The notes below the pieces were generated by a model. The model saw only the letters and a list, made by a program, of their open reading frames with translations. It searched no databases and had not been told where the DNA came from. A program made the translations under genes and the position numbers. Source: Lindgomyces ingoldianus (Eukaryota; Ascomycota; Dothideomycetes; Pleosporales; Lindgomycetaceae). From it: 64,000 nucleotides of DNA. Where the stretch lies: the NCBI RefSeq assembly GCF_010093535.1, contig NW_022985181.1, forward strand, positions 505,701-569,700. Direction: 5' to 3'. Below are positions 10,527-20,381 of this stretch, in pieces; position 1 is the first letter of the stretch, and each line of letters opens with the position of its first letter.

Positions 10527-13500
10527 CACACCTGAGATCAATCAATTAAGCAAGCTGGCAGTTTCTGGCTTAATTAATTGCGTTTTAGTATAAGGTTTAG
10601 CTAGATTAATTAAATTAGCTTAGCAGAAAGTTACTAGCTTAATTAGTAGCTTAAGTGCTTAATTTCTAAATAAGAAAGTTATATATATTTTTTAGTGTTA
10701 AGTTTTAGCTGTTGTTCTATGTATCTAGATTGTTGTCTTTGCCTACCTACTTACTAAGCTTGTACAAAACGTCTATCTGCTTATTAGTAAGCTTTAATTA
10801 GCCTATATTATTATTATTGCTGCTACTAAAACTAGCCTATCTCTATTATTATAATAAGTGTAGTGCTGCAAGTAGCTTAGGTAATATATAGTGTTAGTAA
10901 AGCTCTAGTAGATCTCTAAGCTTACTAAAGACGCGCTTACACTTACAGCTTAAAGCTAGTATAAAGAGTATTATAAGCGCTATTTTACTAAGGTTAGGAT
11001 ATTAATCACGCAGCCTAAACTAGTATTATATAGAATTAGTGCCTTTGCTAATAATTAGCTTACGCTTCTACTACTTATACTTATCCTTCTTAGTATTACT
11101 ACATGTAAGATTAATAATACTATTAATTATATTATTAATATTACTTAGTTTTTTTAGTGCGTGTGTGTAGCAAGGCCTTAGTAATAGTAGCAACTTGTAA
11201 TCTACCTATAGTGCCTAGAAATTAAGATTATTAGATGCTAGCTAATTAAACTTTTTAGCTTATACTTAATTACAGTAGTATTTATAGTAAGGATAGAGTA
11301 TTATAGTAGTATAGTAAGCTAGTAAGTTGTTAAGTTTAGTATAGTACTTGTTTACTTTAAGCAGCGCTGTGTGTAGATTAATAGGAAAATAATCTTTAAG
11401 CGCCTTATTATAAGCGTTATAGACTATACTATTATAGTAAAGAAGGCAAGCTTCTAATTAAGTAAGTAAAAACTTAAACATTAAGATTTCCTTAGTAATT
11501 ACACTAAAGCTATACTTACTATGTCTTTTAAAGCGCTTTATACACTTTTTAAGTAGCCTAAAAACCTTTATATAGTTAGTAATAATAGCCTAATTAGTAG
11601 CTATAAGGCTGTCTAATCTTATCTACTATAGAGCAGTAGGCTAATCCTTGCTCTATAAGTTAGCGTAGGTATCCTCTTTTGCTATATTTTATATGTAGGT
11701 GTTTACATACATGTTAATAGCTAGCGTAAGCTTTATAGCTTACTTAAAACAGTTAAAGTATAAGTTCTAGCGTGTAACTACTAGCTTAATTAGCTGCAGT
11801 ATTATAAGCTTATTATCTGTGTTATAAGGCAGCTTATAGTAAGCTGTACACTGCGCCTTCTTAAAGAGATTATACTACTGCAGTGTGTAAATATAGTTAA
11901 CAATATTAAAAAGTACACCTAAAGGTCTATGCTTTTGCTACTTTTTTATAAATGCTACTTTGTTAGCAAGCTTATTAACTTTTTTATTATTATATAAGTC
12001 TATATCTCTGCTCTAGAGCAGTCTCTGCTTAATTAAATTAATTATATAAGGGCTATAGTAAAGGCGTTAGTAAATAGAATTAAATTTAAGCTTATAAGTA
12101 ATTATAGTAACAGTAGTGTTATTATTAAAGGCATTATTAAAAATAAAGTAACTAAGTGTGTGCTTACTTATACTAAACTACTTTAATATTAATAATATAA
12201 CCTTAGCTAGTTAATTACTAGTGTAAGCGCCTATAAGCTAAGGCAGCGTAATAGGTAGGTCTTAAAGCTTGCTATCTAAGTTAATATAGTAGGCAATAAT
12301 ACTAAGAAACCTGCGCTTGCTAGCTTTTATTATTTATTTGTTAAAGCTTATATTAATCCTACTAAGTAATTATAACAGCTTATAAATAACATAAGGCCTA
12401 AGCTAGTTAAATAGTTATATAACATATTAAAAGACACTTTTGTAGTTCTTCTATAGCGCTACTTTAGCAAGTAGGTTAGTAATAGTAATTAAGTGTTAAA
12501 AAGCTAGTGTTTTAAACTTAAAGATAAAGTAGTTATTTATAATAAGCTAGTTAACTATAGTAAACTTAAAGTGCTACTTACTAAAGCTGTTAATCTAATT
12601 AGCTACTACTTATAAGATAAAGACTTTTATAGTAATAAGCATGTTATAAACACTAGTAATTAGAGTTTTGCCTAGTGCTGTAAGCTTATAGCTAGGCTTC
12701 TGCTTACTAAGGTAGCACATAGCTAACAAGACTACTGCGCTTATATTATATATCCTAATACTAATATTTATAAGCTTATGCTTAAAACACTAGTAGCAAA
12801 TAAAAAATATATAAGTTAGATTTTTAAAAAAAGCAACATAATAGCTATAGCAATAGATCTAACTTTACTTATATTAGTGCGTTGTAATAAGCTTTATATA
12901 CAGCTTAAGATAATTTTAATTTATGCTATTATAATTATTTTTAAGATAGGTGTTAAAAGCCTTATTTACAGCATTATTAGCTACTTTAAAAGATAGAGCA
13001 AGTGTAGCTTACTTACTACTTTTAGTAGGCATAATAATAGTGTTTTTAGGCTGCAACTTGCGCAATTACAACTTAAAAGTATGTGTATATAAAGGTAGCA
13101 GAGATAGGGCAGATAGCTAAAATTAAAATAATAGTAAGTTAATTATAATAGGCTAGCTTACAGTGCTGCGCACGCGCTTTTTAGGCAAGGGAGCGCTATT
13201 AGAGATACGTTTCTTAGGCGGCATGAGGGCGACAATAGGGTGAGGTATACAGCAATAGATCTGCAACACCAGAAGTATATAGCATTATAGGTGATAGATG
13301 GAGATAGAGTATATAATATAAGACAACATGCTAGCTGCTAGTTACACAGAGTTATTAGATATTACATAATACTACATAGTAAACAATACTAAAAAAAGTT
13401 TAGTATAGAGCTTTTATAGCTATCTAAGCTGCCTTATAAGCTGCCTTATTTTTAAAATCTACTATATACTTAAGGTAATTAAGCTATTAATCTAAATTAA

Positions 13501-13624
13501 GCTTATAGAAAAGCTTAGCTAGATTAATTGCGTTTCTATATAAGGTTTAGCTAGATTAATTGAATTGGCTTGGCATCAATCTTCCAATCAAGCTATCAAG
13601 CTGGCTTGATTGATCTCAGGTGTG
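10527..13624 (-). mobile_element. hAT transposon, RIP-inactivated (3098 bp)
   Basis: Terminal inverted repeats CACACCTGAGATCAATCA and their complement bound the element. A perfect 8-bp direct repeat, CCCACTCC, flanks it, which is diagnostic of the hAT superfamily. The interior is extremely AT-rich. On the minus strand a degraded transposase appears to start near 13224 (ATGCCGCCTAAGAAACG), with a basic PKKR-type N-terminus and then frequent TAG/TAA stops consistent with RIP. No intact ORF remains. Confidence 0.88.
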
Positions 13625-14529
13625 CCCACTCCTCCACCTCTCCCTTCCCTACCCTCAGATCTAAGGTCACCGTTACCAGATCTACCTTAAGGTAAGACTC
13701 AGGTGAGATATCGTAACATAATTGTAGATTTCTAGCCGTGATCGCTAGCTAAGACTAGCAATTGCGCCATATCTTTCCGGGATTGTCACGTGACTTCCCT
13801 GGTCCGGGCCCGCGCCAGGGTCGGACCATCCTTCTTCTGTGGGGTTGGCGGCGCGGCATGTACCTCGTCCTGTTAGTGGTCGTAACGGCTTGTCGCGCGA
13901 GAGGTATTAATGAGAGGGGGGTTGGATAGAGTTGACATTAATGTGGGACAAACAATGTGAGGCGTTGATGCAGCTGGAAACAGAGGTACCTGCAATTCTA
14001 TACAAGATTATAGGTCTAGGCGTATTTTTGTCATTTGGGAGGCCTGACAGATAACCCTGGTAGGACCCCTGCAGTGCGCGGGCCATGTACATTACATATG
14101 CCTGATGCTATAGTATACATATCTCAGCTCGCTCCTTGGCATCACTTATCTTAGGCTTGGTCATCTCTGAGCTTAGCAGCACAGCGAATCGCAGGACACA
14201 TCACCCGCCCCGGTTTTACTTATTGGTGATCTTCGGGATCTGTAGGCTTAAACTGCATGCGAGCTCTGGTTTCTTTGTCACATAACTACACCCAATAACG
14301 CGCAAAAGAAAGGGTTCCAAAGGGAATAGAGTTTGAGCCTGGGGCTTCAGCTAAGGGTAATCCCATTCAGCTTGGAACGCCTTCGTTCAGCAATGCAAAC
14401 CTTTGAGCATTTAAGATATAATATGAACGCTAGCTGTCCCGCCTACACGGCCAAGTCGTATCTATTTATTGTCCTATCGAAGAAACTACATTCGAATCAA
14501 ACGCTTGAACAACGACATCACTCATTAAG
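13625..14529. other. Intergenic, upstream of lectin gene
   Basis: Normal-GC sequence between the hAT element and the lectin gene. It should contain the lectin promoter. Short ORFs here have no recognisable content. Confidence 0.4.
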
Positions 14530-15519
14530 ATGTCTACACATTGGAAGAGCTTGGGCGTAAAAATCCACGGACCCCCCGTAGTAGTCTCCGGTGACGACAA
14601 CCGCATCGATATCTTCTACCAAGGCTCCGACATGAAAATATATCACAAGTGGCGCGTCAACAACGTGTGGTATCCTATTGGAGAGCCCGCCGTGAAGAGA
14701 GGTGACGAAGCTGGCAACGGTATTTCGGCCGTCGCCAGAGGACCTCGCTCCTTCGATATCTTTGCGCGTTCCCAAGGCACTATCTGGCACTTGCAATGCG
14801 AGAATGACATCTGGAAAAGCTGGGAGTCTCTCGAGGGTAATGCAGTGGACAAACCTGTTGTGGTTTCGTGGGGCACCAAACGGCTCGATGTATTCGCTGT
14901 ATTTGCCGACCAGAATGTATGGCATAGAGCATGGAATGGAGATGAATGGCAACCTTGGGAGTCCATTGGAGGCAATGTCATTGGTCAACCCGGCGTAGCT
15001 GCTTGGGGTCCGAACCGTTTGGATGTCTCTGTCCATGGCCTCGATAATCAGGTTCACCACAAATCGTGGGATGGTAGCAACTGGATCCCTTCCCAGACCG
15101 GATTCGGCCCTCTCAGCGGAAAGATCAAGGGAAACTTGCTCGAAATCGCCGATATGCCGGGCCGACTTGCCCTCTATTGCTTGGGCTTTAACAGCCCACA
15201 CGGCGTTTTCACCAAGACATTCGGAGGTGGGACTTGGCATCCCCCTTCGAACACATGGATCCCATTGGGAGGACAATGTGTTGATAGTGGACCACACGGA
15301 GTCTCTGCCAAAGAAGGCCTTCTGGATTTGGTCATACGGGGTCCCGACAATTCTATATGGCATAAGGGGTACAACGGTGTAAATTGGGTGCCAGGTGGCG
15401 AGAGCTGGACCTCATTGGGAGGATCGATGAGCAGCCCACCAGTGCTAAGTCCCAATGGTTCAATTAGGCTCGAGGTATTTGCGCGTGGAACGAATGGAGA
15501 TTTAATGCATTATAGCTAG
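14530..15519 (+). CDS. PLL-type seven-bladed beta-propeller lectin
   Basis: A single-exon gene of 329 residues, complete from ATG to TAG. It consists of seven imperfect repeats of about 45 residues. A typical repeat reads rLDVFa, then a vWHk core, then a W..W.SLGG loop, the last seen for example as WQPWESIGG. This matches the DUF346/PLL family (Photorhabdus luminescens lectin and relatives), which binds fucose or O-methylated sugars at sites between blades. The first and last segments would close the ring, because the final repeat ends at HYS and the protein opens with a WKSLG loop. There is no signal peptide or membrane segment, so it is probably cytosolic or released unconventionally. Cytosolic fungal lectins often serve in defence against grazers; that role is an inference. 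It is not RIPed and lies between transposon-derived repeats. Several antisense ORFs here are shadows. Confidence 0.85.
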   Translation: MSTHWKSLGVKIHGPPVVVSGDDNRIDIFYQGSDMKIYHKWRVNNVWYPIGEPAVKRGDEAGNGISAVARGPRSFDIFARSQGTIWHLQCENDIWKSWESLEGNAVDKPVVVSWGTKRLDVFAVFADQNVWHRAWNGDEWQPWESIGGNVIGQPGVAAWGPNRLDVSVHGLDNQVHHKSWDGSNWIPSQTGFGPLSGKIKGNLLEIADMPGRLALYCLGFNSPHGVFTKTFGGGTWHPPSNTWIPLGGQCVDSGPHGVSAKEGLLDLVIRGPDNSIWHKGYNGVNWVPGGESWTSLGGSMSSPPVLSPNGSIRLEVFARGTNGDLMHYS

Positions 15520-15940
15520 GTGAAATGAGCCACCGAGGGTCTCGAGTATGCCTTCAAATTTCGTCAGTAGTTAAGCTCATTCCTATAGCTATAGCGTATT
15601 GCTAAGAGAGTATCGCGTCTTATTTAATAGCACGAAGCGCAAGATGTAATTAAGCCTCTTTTAGTTCTAGTAGCTTATTCTATTGCTAAGACTTCGCGAT
15701 TATACTATCGTTGATGGTACATTTTAGTAGGGTCTTGGCATAGTGATTAGCTTGCCCGTGAGGTACGTTATGCAATTTAGCTTGGTGAGGCAGGGTTGCA
15801 AAGTAAAAGCAGTTTCTAACACTTGAAAGAACAGTTGACGACGTAATCAACATTGGTGTATTTTTTAAGCTATAAACTATATCTTAGAGAGAGATATACA
15901 GTGCGTGTGAAGACAAGCACTGTCTCTACTACCGTATCTG
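15520..15940. other. Intergenic with a Fot-like right-end fragment
   Basis: About 15590-15768 resembles the right end of a Fot-like element. It has a GTAGGGTCTTGGCA stretch followed by GAGGTACGT and TA, parallel to the type-2 ends elsewhere in the window. No left end is present. The remainder holds nothing recognisable. Confidence 0.35.
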
Positions 15941-16397
15941 TGTCAGATTGAAGCACTGTTTCTGGGCTTCCTGAGATGAATGATGGGTTTTGGATATGAT
16001 GTATGGGATGATGATTGATTGTATTGATTGATCGATATTTTTTTTTTTTGTCTGCTCTGCTCGTGTTGCTCGGCTTTGTTTTCCGGTCCGAGTCCCTCGC
16101 GCACTAGCCCTATGCGCGACCAGCTTGCAACATGCTGCAATTTGTTGCAAAATATTGCAAAATGCTGCAACATGCTGCAATTTGTTGCAAAATATTGCAA
16201 AATGCTGCAACATGCTGCAATTTGTTGCAAAATATTGCAAAATGCAGCAACATGCTGCAATTTGTTGCAAAATATTGCAAAATGCTGCAACATGCAGCAA
16301 TTTGCAGCAACATACTGTTCGAGCTTATTGCTCGTACTATGCAGCAGCTTTCGCCCAGCGTTCCTCCTGTCTTGACAGTAGGTGCGCATATCTGACA
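15941..16397 (+). repeat. LTR-like repeat with internal decamer array (copy 1)
   Basis: The repeat runs from TGTCAGAT to ATCTGACA. Two other copies occur, at 57774-58104 (minus) and from 63700 to the window end (plus). The 57774 copy has a clean 5-bp duplication, so TG..CA with 5-bp TSD indicates a solo LTR. This copy has unmatched flanks (ATCTG/CTTAG). It contains an unusual 10-bp-periodic array. Overlapping ORFs in several frames on both strands are produced by the array and are not genes. Confidence 0.7.
16121..16310. repeat. 10-bp-phased TGCTGCAA array in a 40-bp higher-order repeat
   Basis: About 19 consecutive decamers of the form NNTGCTGCAA. The first two bases cycle in the order CA, TT, AA, AA, giving a 40-bp superunit repeated about four and a half times. 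Within each superunit the second decamer is TGTTGCAA and the third TATTGCAA. Both are derivable from TGCTGCAA by C-to-T and G-to-A changes. Confidence 0.9.
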
Positions 16398-16727
16398 CTT
16401 AGATAATTTTGCAGGTTAGGCGAGATTTGTGCGACTAGGCGCACTGACCATGCTGGGTCGGCTTGGCAAACCGACCAGGTCAGCCCACCTGTAGTCTCTA
16501 AAAAAAACAGTTGCACAAAGATGAACTGTTTATACACCTAGCGATGATGATATTGAGGAATGTCTAGTGTCCCCGAGGTCAATACCTGTTTCGGCTTGAA
16601 AGATATAACAAACAGCCTGCGAGTAGAGTAGATCGGGCGAGTGTATAACATCCCGCAAGAATGAACGGGCGTGGATTGGACGTATGGAGCGGAAGAGCGC
16701 GGGTTTATTGTTTTGGCAAGCTTCGCC

Positions 16728-18659
16728 TCAGATCCGTACCTCGATCCCTTGCAATTGTCCGTGCTCACGCCACTTTTCCAACACTTCAACAAAATCTTCA
16801 ATTCCCCGCCCCCAAAGCCCAGATCGCGCCATCAACATTTGCCTCTCGGGAGGCGCCCGATCGATTCCCCCTTCAGCATTGAAGTAGCCAGGAGTACAGC
16901 CGGCCGCAGCAGCCATTGGTACAGAGTGTATGAGCACTCGCATAGCCCAGTTCTCTGCAGCCTCAGCGGTGGGCGCTACTGCAAAGGCGCTATCGCCAGC
17001 AATGCGCGTTGCTTCTCTGTAGATGTATGCAGAGTGTTTTGCAAGCGAATCGACGGTGAAGAGGTAGTTTGGGCTATTCGACGATTGCCACAACCCACAA
17101 ATGAAAAGGTTGGGAAAGTCGTGATCGAGTACCCCATGCTGAGTCGACGGTCCTTGTTGCCCCCACCTCTCGCTCATCGAGATACCATCGCAGCCGATGA
17201 TAATTGCGTTGGCATTTTGAGCGGGAGACACCATGAAGGGAAGTCGAAAACCCGTAGCGCAGACAATGATATCAACAGGATAAGCCCGGCCGGCCACGAC
17301 TATCGAATCGGAGGTAATGCGATCCGGTCCTTTGCCATCAGTGTCAATGAGCGTGACGTTGGGCCGATTGAATGTAGGCAGATATTCGTCGTGGAACGCA
17401 GGTCGCTTGCACCAGGTCGGATACCACGCTTGGAGCTTTTTGGCAACCAAGGGGTCCTTGACGGTTTCTTCTACTCTCCGGCGGATGCGCTCCTGTCGCG
17501 GTAGGTCCAGTGAGTGCAATTTCCCCATGTACTCTGGAAGATCTTCCATCGATTTCGGTCCAGCTTGGTTACCGGCAACAGCTACCATGCCGATGGCAGT
17601 TGTCCAGGCGTCATCAGCCATGTTGATTTCAGGTTGCTTGTCGGTAGTAAAGTGCTGATGAAAGTTTCTCAAACGCTCTCGCTGCCATCCTGTCGATGTA
17701 GCAACGCTCCGATAGAACCATTCCGAATCAGTCTCGCGCTGATCACGACGATCCACCCCGGAAGGAGTACGCTGGACAACATAAACATGTTCCGCCCATT
17801 GCGCGAGCTTCGGTATAATTTGGACCGCTGTCGCGCCAGTGCCAATGACAGCAACTCTCTTTCCTTCGAGCTTTGTCAAAGATGAATCCTCCGGTGAGCC
17901 ACCAGTCAGGCCATAGTTCCAGCGGGCTGAGTGAAAGATTTTACCCTTGTAGTCCAAGATTCCCGGGATGCCTGGTAGCTTTGGCCAATTGAGTGCACCA
18001 TTGACGGTAGCCACGAAACGCGCGCGGATACTCAGTGTCTGCGGTGCCTCATGCTTGCGCTGCTGCACGAGACTCACCAGCCATTCCTTTGCGCCCTCAT
18101 CCCACACAAGTCTCTCGGCTTTGGTCTGCCAAACGGCGCTCTCGGCTAGACTCCACTTATTCGCAAGGAGCTCGGCATAAGTGCGTATCTCTTCGCCGGA
18201 AGAATAGCGATGTTTCGGTACATAGCCTGTCTCTTCCAGCAACGGGAGATAACTGTAGCTCTCGATGTCACAAAAAAGTCCAGGGTAGCGATTCCAGTAC
18301 CATGTGCCACCGAACCCGGTCGCGGTGTCGATAATGCGAATATTGCCCGCGGGAATCCCAGCTTCAATCATGCGTATTCCATACAAGAGACCTCCTAAAC
18401 CGGCACCCAGAATGAGGAATTGACACTGGCCTTCCGGAAACATCTCGGTGACCCTTTTAACTGGTGGCACACCACTCCACGGATCTTCCATGAATGAGCG
18501 GAATTTATCGGAGCGAGAGATGTCAATGAATTGATCATTGCCGTCGTCGCGGAGACGTTTCATTCGCTCTTCACTATAGCGCTGTTGGATCTGCGCTGCA
18601 TTGTGGCCAGTTCGATCCTCGGCTTGAATGGCTTGAGTAGAAAGTGTCATCTCGGCCAT
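16728..18659 (-). CDS. Baeyer-Villiger-type flavin monooxygenase
   Basis: A single-exon ORF of 643 residues. An N-terminal extension of about 75 residues precedes the FAD-binding Rossmann motif GAGLGG (85-90). The GFGGTWYWNRYPG segment follows (115-127). Next is the BVMO fingerprint YKGKIFHSARW (237-247; F/Y-x-G-x-x-x-H-x-x-x-W) and the NADPH-binding GTGATA (273-278). A late DIIVCATGF strand is present as expected. These enzymes use NADPH and O2 to insert oxygen beside a ketone. The N-terminal layout and size resemble fungal BVMOs in terpenoid and meroterpenoid clusters such as the austinol pathway. The A-T-TE and transesterase remnants to the right support a secondary-metabolism role, although the substrate cannot be told. 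The gene is intact and free of RIP stops. Start: ATG at 18659; a second Met three codons later is also possible. Confidence 0.9.
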   Translation of the reverse strand: MAEMTLSTQAIQAEDRTGHNAAQIQQRYSEERMKRLRDDGNDQFIDISRSDKFRSFMEDPWSGVPPVKRVTEMFPEGQCQFLILGAGLGGLLYGIRMIEAGIPAGNIRIIDTATGFGGTWYWNRYPGLFCDIESYSYLPLLEETGYVPKHRYSSGEEIRTYAELLANKWSLAESAVWQTKAERLVWDEGAKEWLVSLVQQRKHEAPQTLSIRARFVATVNGALNWPKLPGIPGILDYKGKIFHSARWNYGLTGGSPEDSSLTKLEGKRVAVIGTGATAVQIIPKLAQWAEHVYVVQRTPSGVDRRDQRETDSEWFYRSVATSTGWQRERLRNFHQHFTTDKQPEINMADDAWTTAIGMVAVAGNQAGPKSMEDLPEYMGKLHSLDLPRQERIRRRVEETVKDPLVAKKLQAWYPTWCKRPAFHDEYLPTFNRPNVTLIDTDGKGPDRITSDSIVVAGRAYPVDIIVCATGFRLPFMVSPAQNANAIIIGCDGISMSERWGQQGPSTQHGVLDHDFPNLFICGLWQSSNSPNYLFTVDSLAKHSAYIYREATRIAGDSAFAVAPTAEAAENWAMRVLIHSVPMAAAAGCTPGYFNAEGGIDRAPPERQMLMARSGLWGRGIEDFVEVLEKWREHGQLQGIEVRI

Positions 18660-19386
18660 GATTGAAGTGGTCTTCGTCAGGACAGCCCTCGCGGACTGTA
18701 AAGGTACAAGTTTATGGTGCGTAAAGAGTAGATTTGGTGGGTTGATAGATCACGAAAGTGAGAAGCCTGGAGTATGCGCGGCCTTGTTGGGTTACCACTT
18801 CTCTTCTCGAAGAATCCGCAGCTTAGAACCCTACACAAGCGTGATTGGTGGTAGTGCTTCGAAGTCCGAGACCATGCACTCAAGGGGCAACCTTTCTATT
18901 GGAAATTCTGGGCCTCATGCACGCATTACCATGTCTCAATGACTCCATGGTCTCTCATCCCTTTCTATGGAGGTTGAAGTAAGCGTCGGTCCGGGCGGCA
19001 GAGCCCCACACGTTAATGCATGGACTTCGAGTTTTCATTGGCTTCTGAATCCACGCGTGTGATTCGCAAGACGACGGTGAGTGGGAAAAAGAGGTTTCGA
19101 TATTGCGGCGTAGTCCAGGTTTGGCTGGTATGCAGCCTTTTCGTCCCTGTCATTATTGCGGCGTAGTCCGACGCCCCGTATGGACTTCCTAGACTCATGC
19201 AAGGCGGTTTAAATATTAATAAATATTACAAAATAGATCAAACTAATTATAGCTGCAATTAAAGCTGGCCTCTCTTATTCATTTTTATATTGCGGCGTAG
19301 TTCAGCACGATAATGTTGTCACAATTTCCCGTACATTCCGTGGCATATTCTGTGCTAATGTGGCGCAAAAAATGCAACATAACCCG
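18660..19386. other. Intergenic with three GCGGCGTAGT boxes
   Basis: This is the region upstream of the monooxygenase. The motif ATTGCGGCGTAGT occurs at about 19103, 19156 and 19290 in the same orientation. A related inverted pair occurs near 21949-21987. No gene is recognised. Confidence 0.45.
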
Positions 19387-20167
19387 CATCTATTGTATGC
19401 AAAAATCGGGGCATTTCTTAGCGTACCTTAGATCTTTTTTTCCCCTACTAAAATTGTATAGGGTAATTAAATTTTAACAGAATTCTAGATATATTAACAA
19501 ATTCTTTCTAGGAACATTGTTAGTAGGTTAAAGCCTTAAGTTTATATAGAGATACTATTTATAGCGCTTTTTTTTTAGAGTAATAAGACAATAATAGGCC
19601 TAATTAGAGGGCTAGAGCAGCCCTAGCCCCCTAGATAGATTAGATTAACCTAGAGAGCAACCTACTAGCCTATTCTACGCAGGCAAGGGCGCAGGGCCTG
19701 TTAGAGAAGCCTAAGGAGCCTGCTAGTAGTAATAAATAGAAGCTAGCGCGTTGTTAGTTAATCTAGTAATAAAAGCAAGTAAAAGAAGCTTACTGTATCT
19801 TAGCGCTTATAAAAAGCAAGCTTCCCTTTAAGAAAGTAGTAAAAGCTACTAAAAAATCTGCTCCTCCTGCTCTAGCACAGCAAGAAGCTGTTTCTGTGGG
19901 TCCTGTGCGTTGTCCTAAGCCTGATACGCTAGAGATGCTATAGGCGCAATACATTATAACCTAACGCGCTGTTACTCTTAAAAAAGTTAGTATACGCGCT
20001 CCTCTATGCAAACTAAAAGCTTTAACTTACCTAGGGCAGTTCTATTAGGTTTTTATTAATTATAGTAGATCCTGTTAAAATTTTAATCTTACATATAATT
20101 TTAGTAGGGGGAAAAAATTCCGGATGGCAGTGGCAAGAAATGCCCCGATTTTTGCATATAATAGATG
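19387..20167. mobile_element. 781-bp element with ~100-bp terminal inverted repeats
   Basis: The ends are inverted copies. The left end begins CATCTATTGTATGC and includes AAAAATCGGGGCATTTCTT. The right end repeats this in reverse, and both contain a CCCCTACTAAAATT block further in. The interior (19600-20040) holds a readable but stop-containing plus-strand frame rich in Lys, Ala and Pro. No target duplication could be fixed, so the superfamily is open; a MITE or deletion derivative is likely. Confidence 0.6.
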
Positions 20168-20381
20168 TAGGGGCTGTCTGGACTCCTGTGGCACATCTGC
20201 CGCTAACTTCAAATCAAGAAAGTAACATATCATTGCTCCTGCCTCATCCTACTTACAATCACAAGCGATAACCATTTGATAGGGCAATCCGTCGGGTTTC
20301 AAATCAAGTGATAACCCAATGCGCACATGCGGCGTGCAGCAACTACATCAACACGCCTTCCAAGGTTGGATGCAGCATGGA

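Noticed and set aside
14518..15363. A 281-codon antisense ORF across the lectin gene
   Set aside because: The sense strand encodes a clear repeat protein and the antisense frame has no motif; it is a shadow.
16121..16310. A CRISPR-like array
   Set aside because: There are no unique spacers. The whole unit repeats every 40 bp and the organism is a fungus.
15929..16406. Overlapping ORFs on both strands rich in Cys, Leu, Gln and Asn
   Set aside because: They are translations of the 10-bp-periodic array in different frames. Such arrays are open in many frames at once, and the flanks belong to an LTR-like repeat.
16671..17504. A 277-codon ORF antisense to the monooxygenase
   Set aside because: It is antisense to a gene with conserved FAD and NADPH motifs and has no recognisable features of its own.
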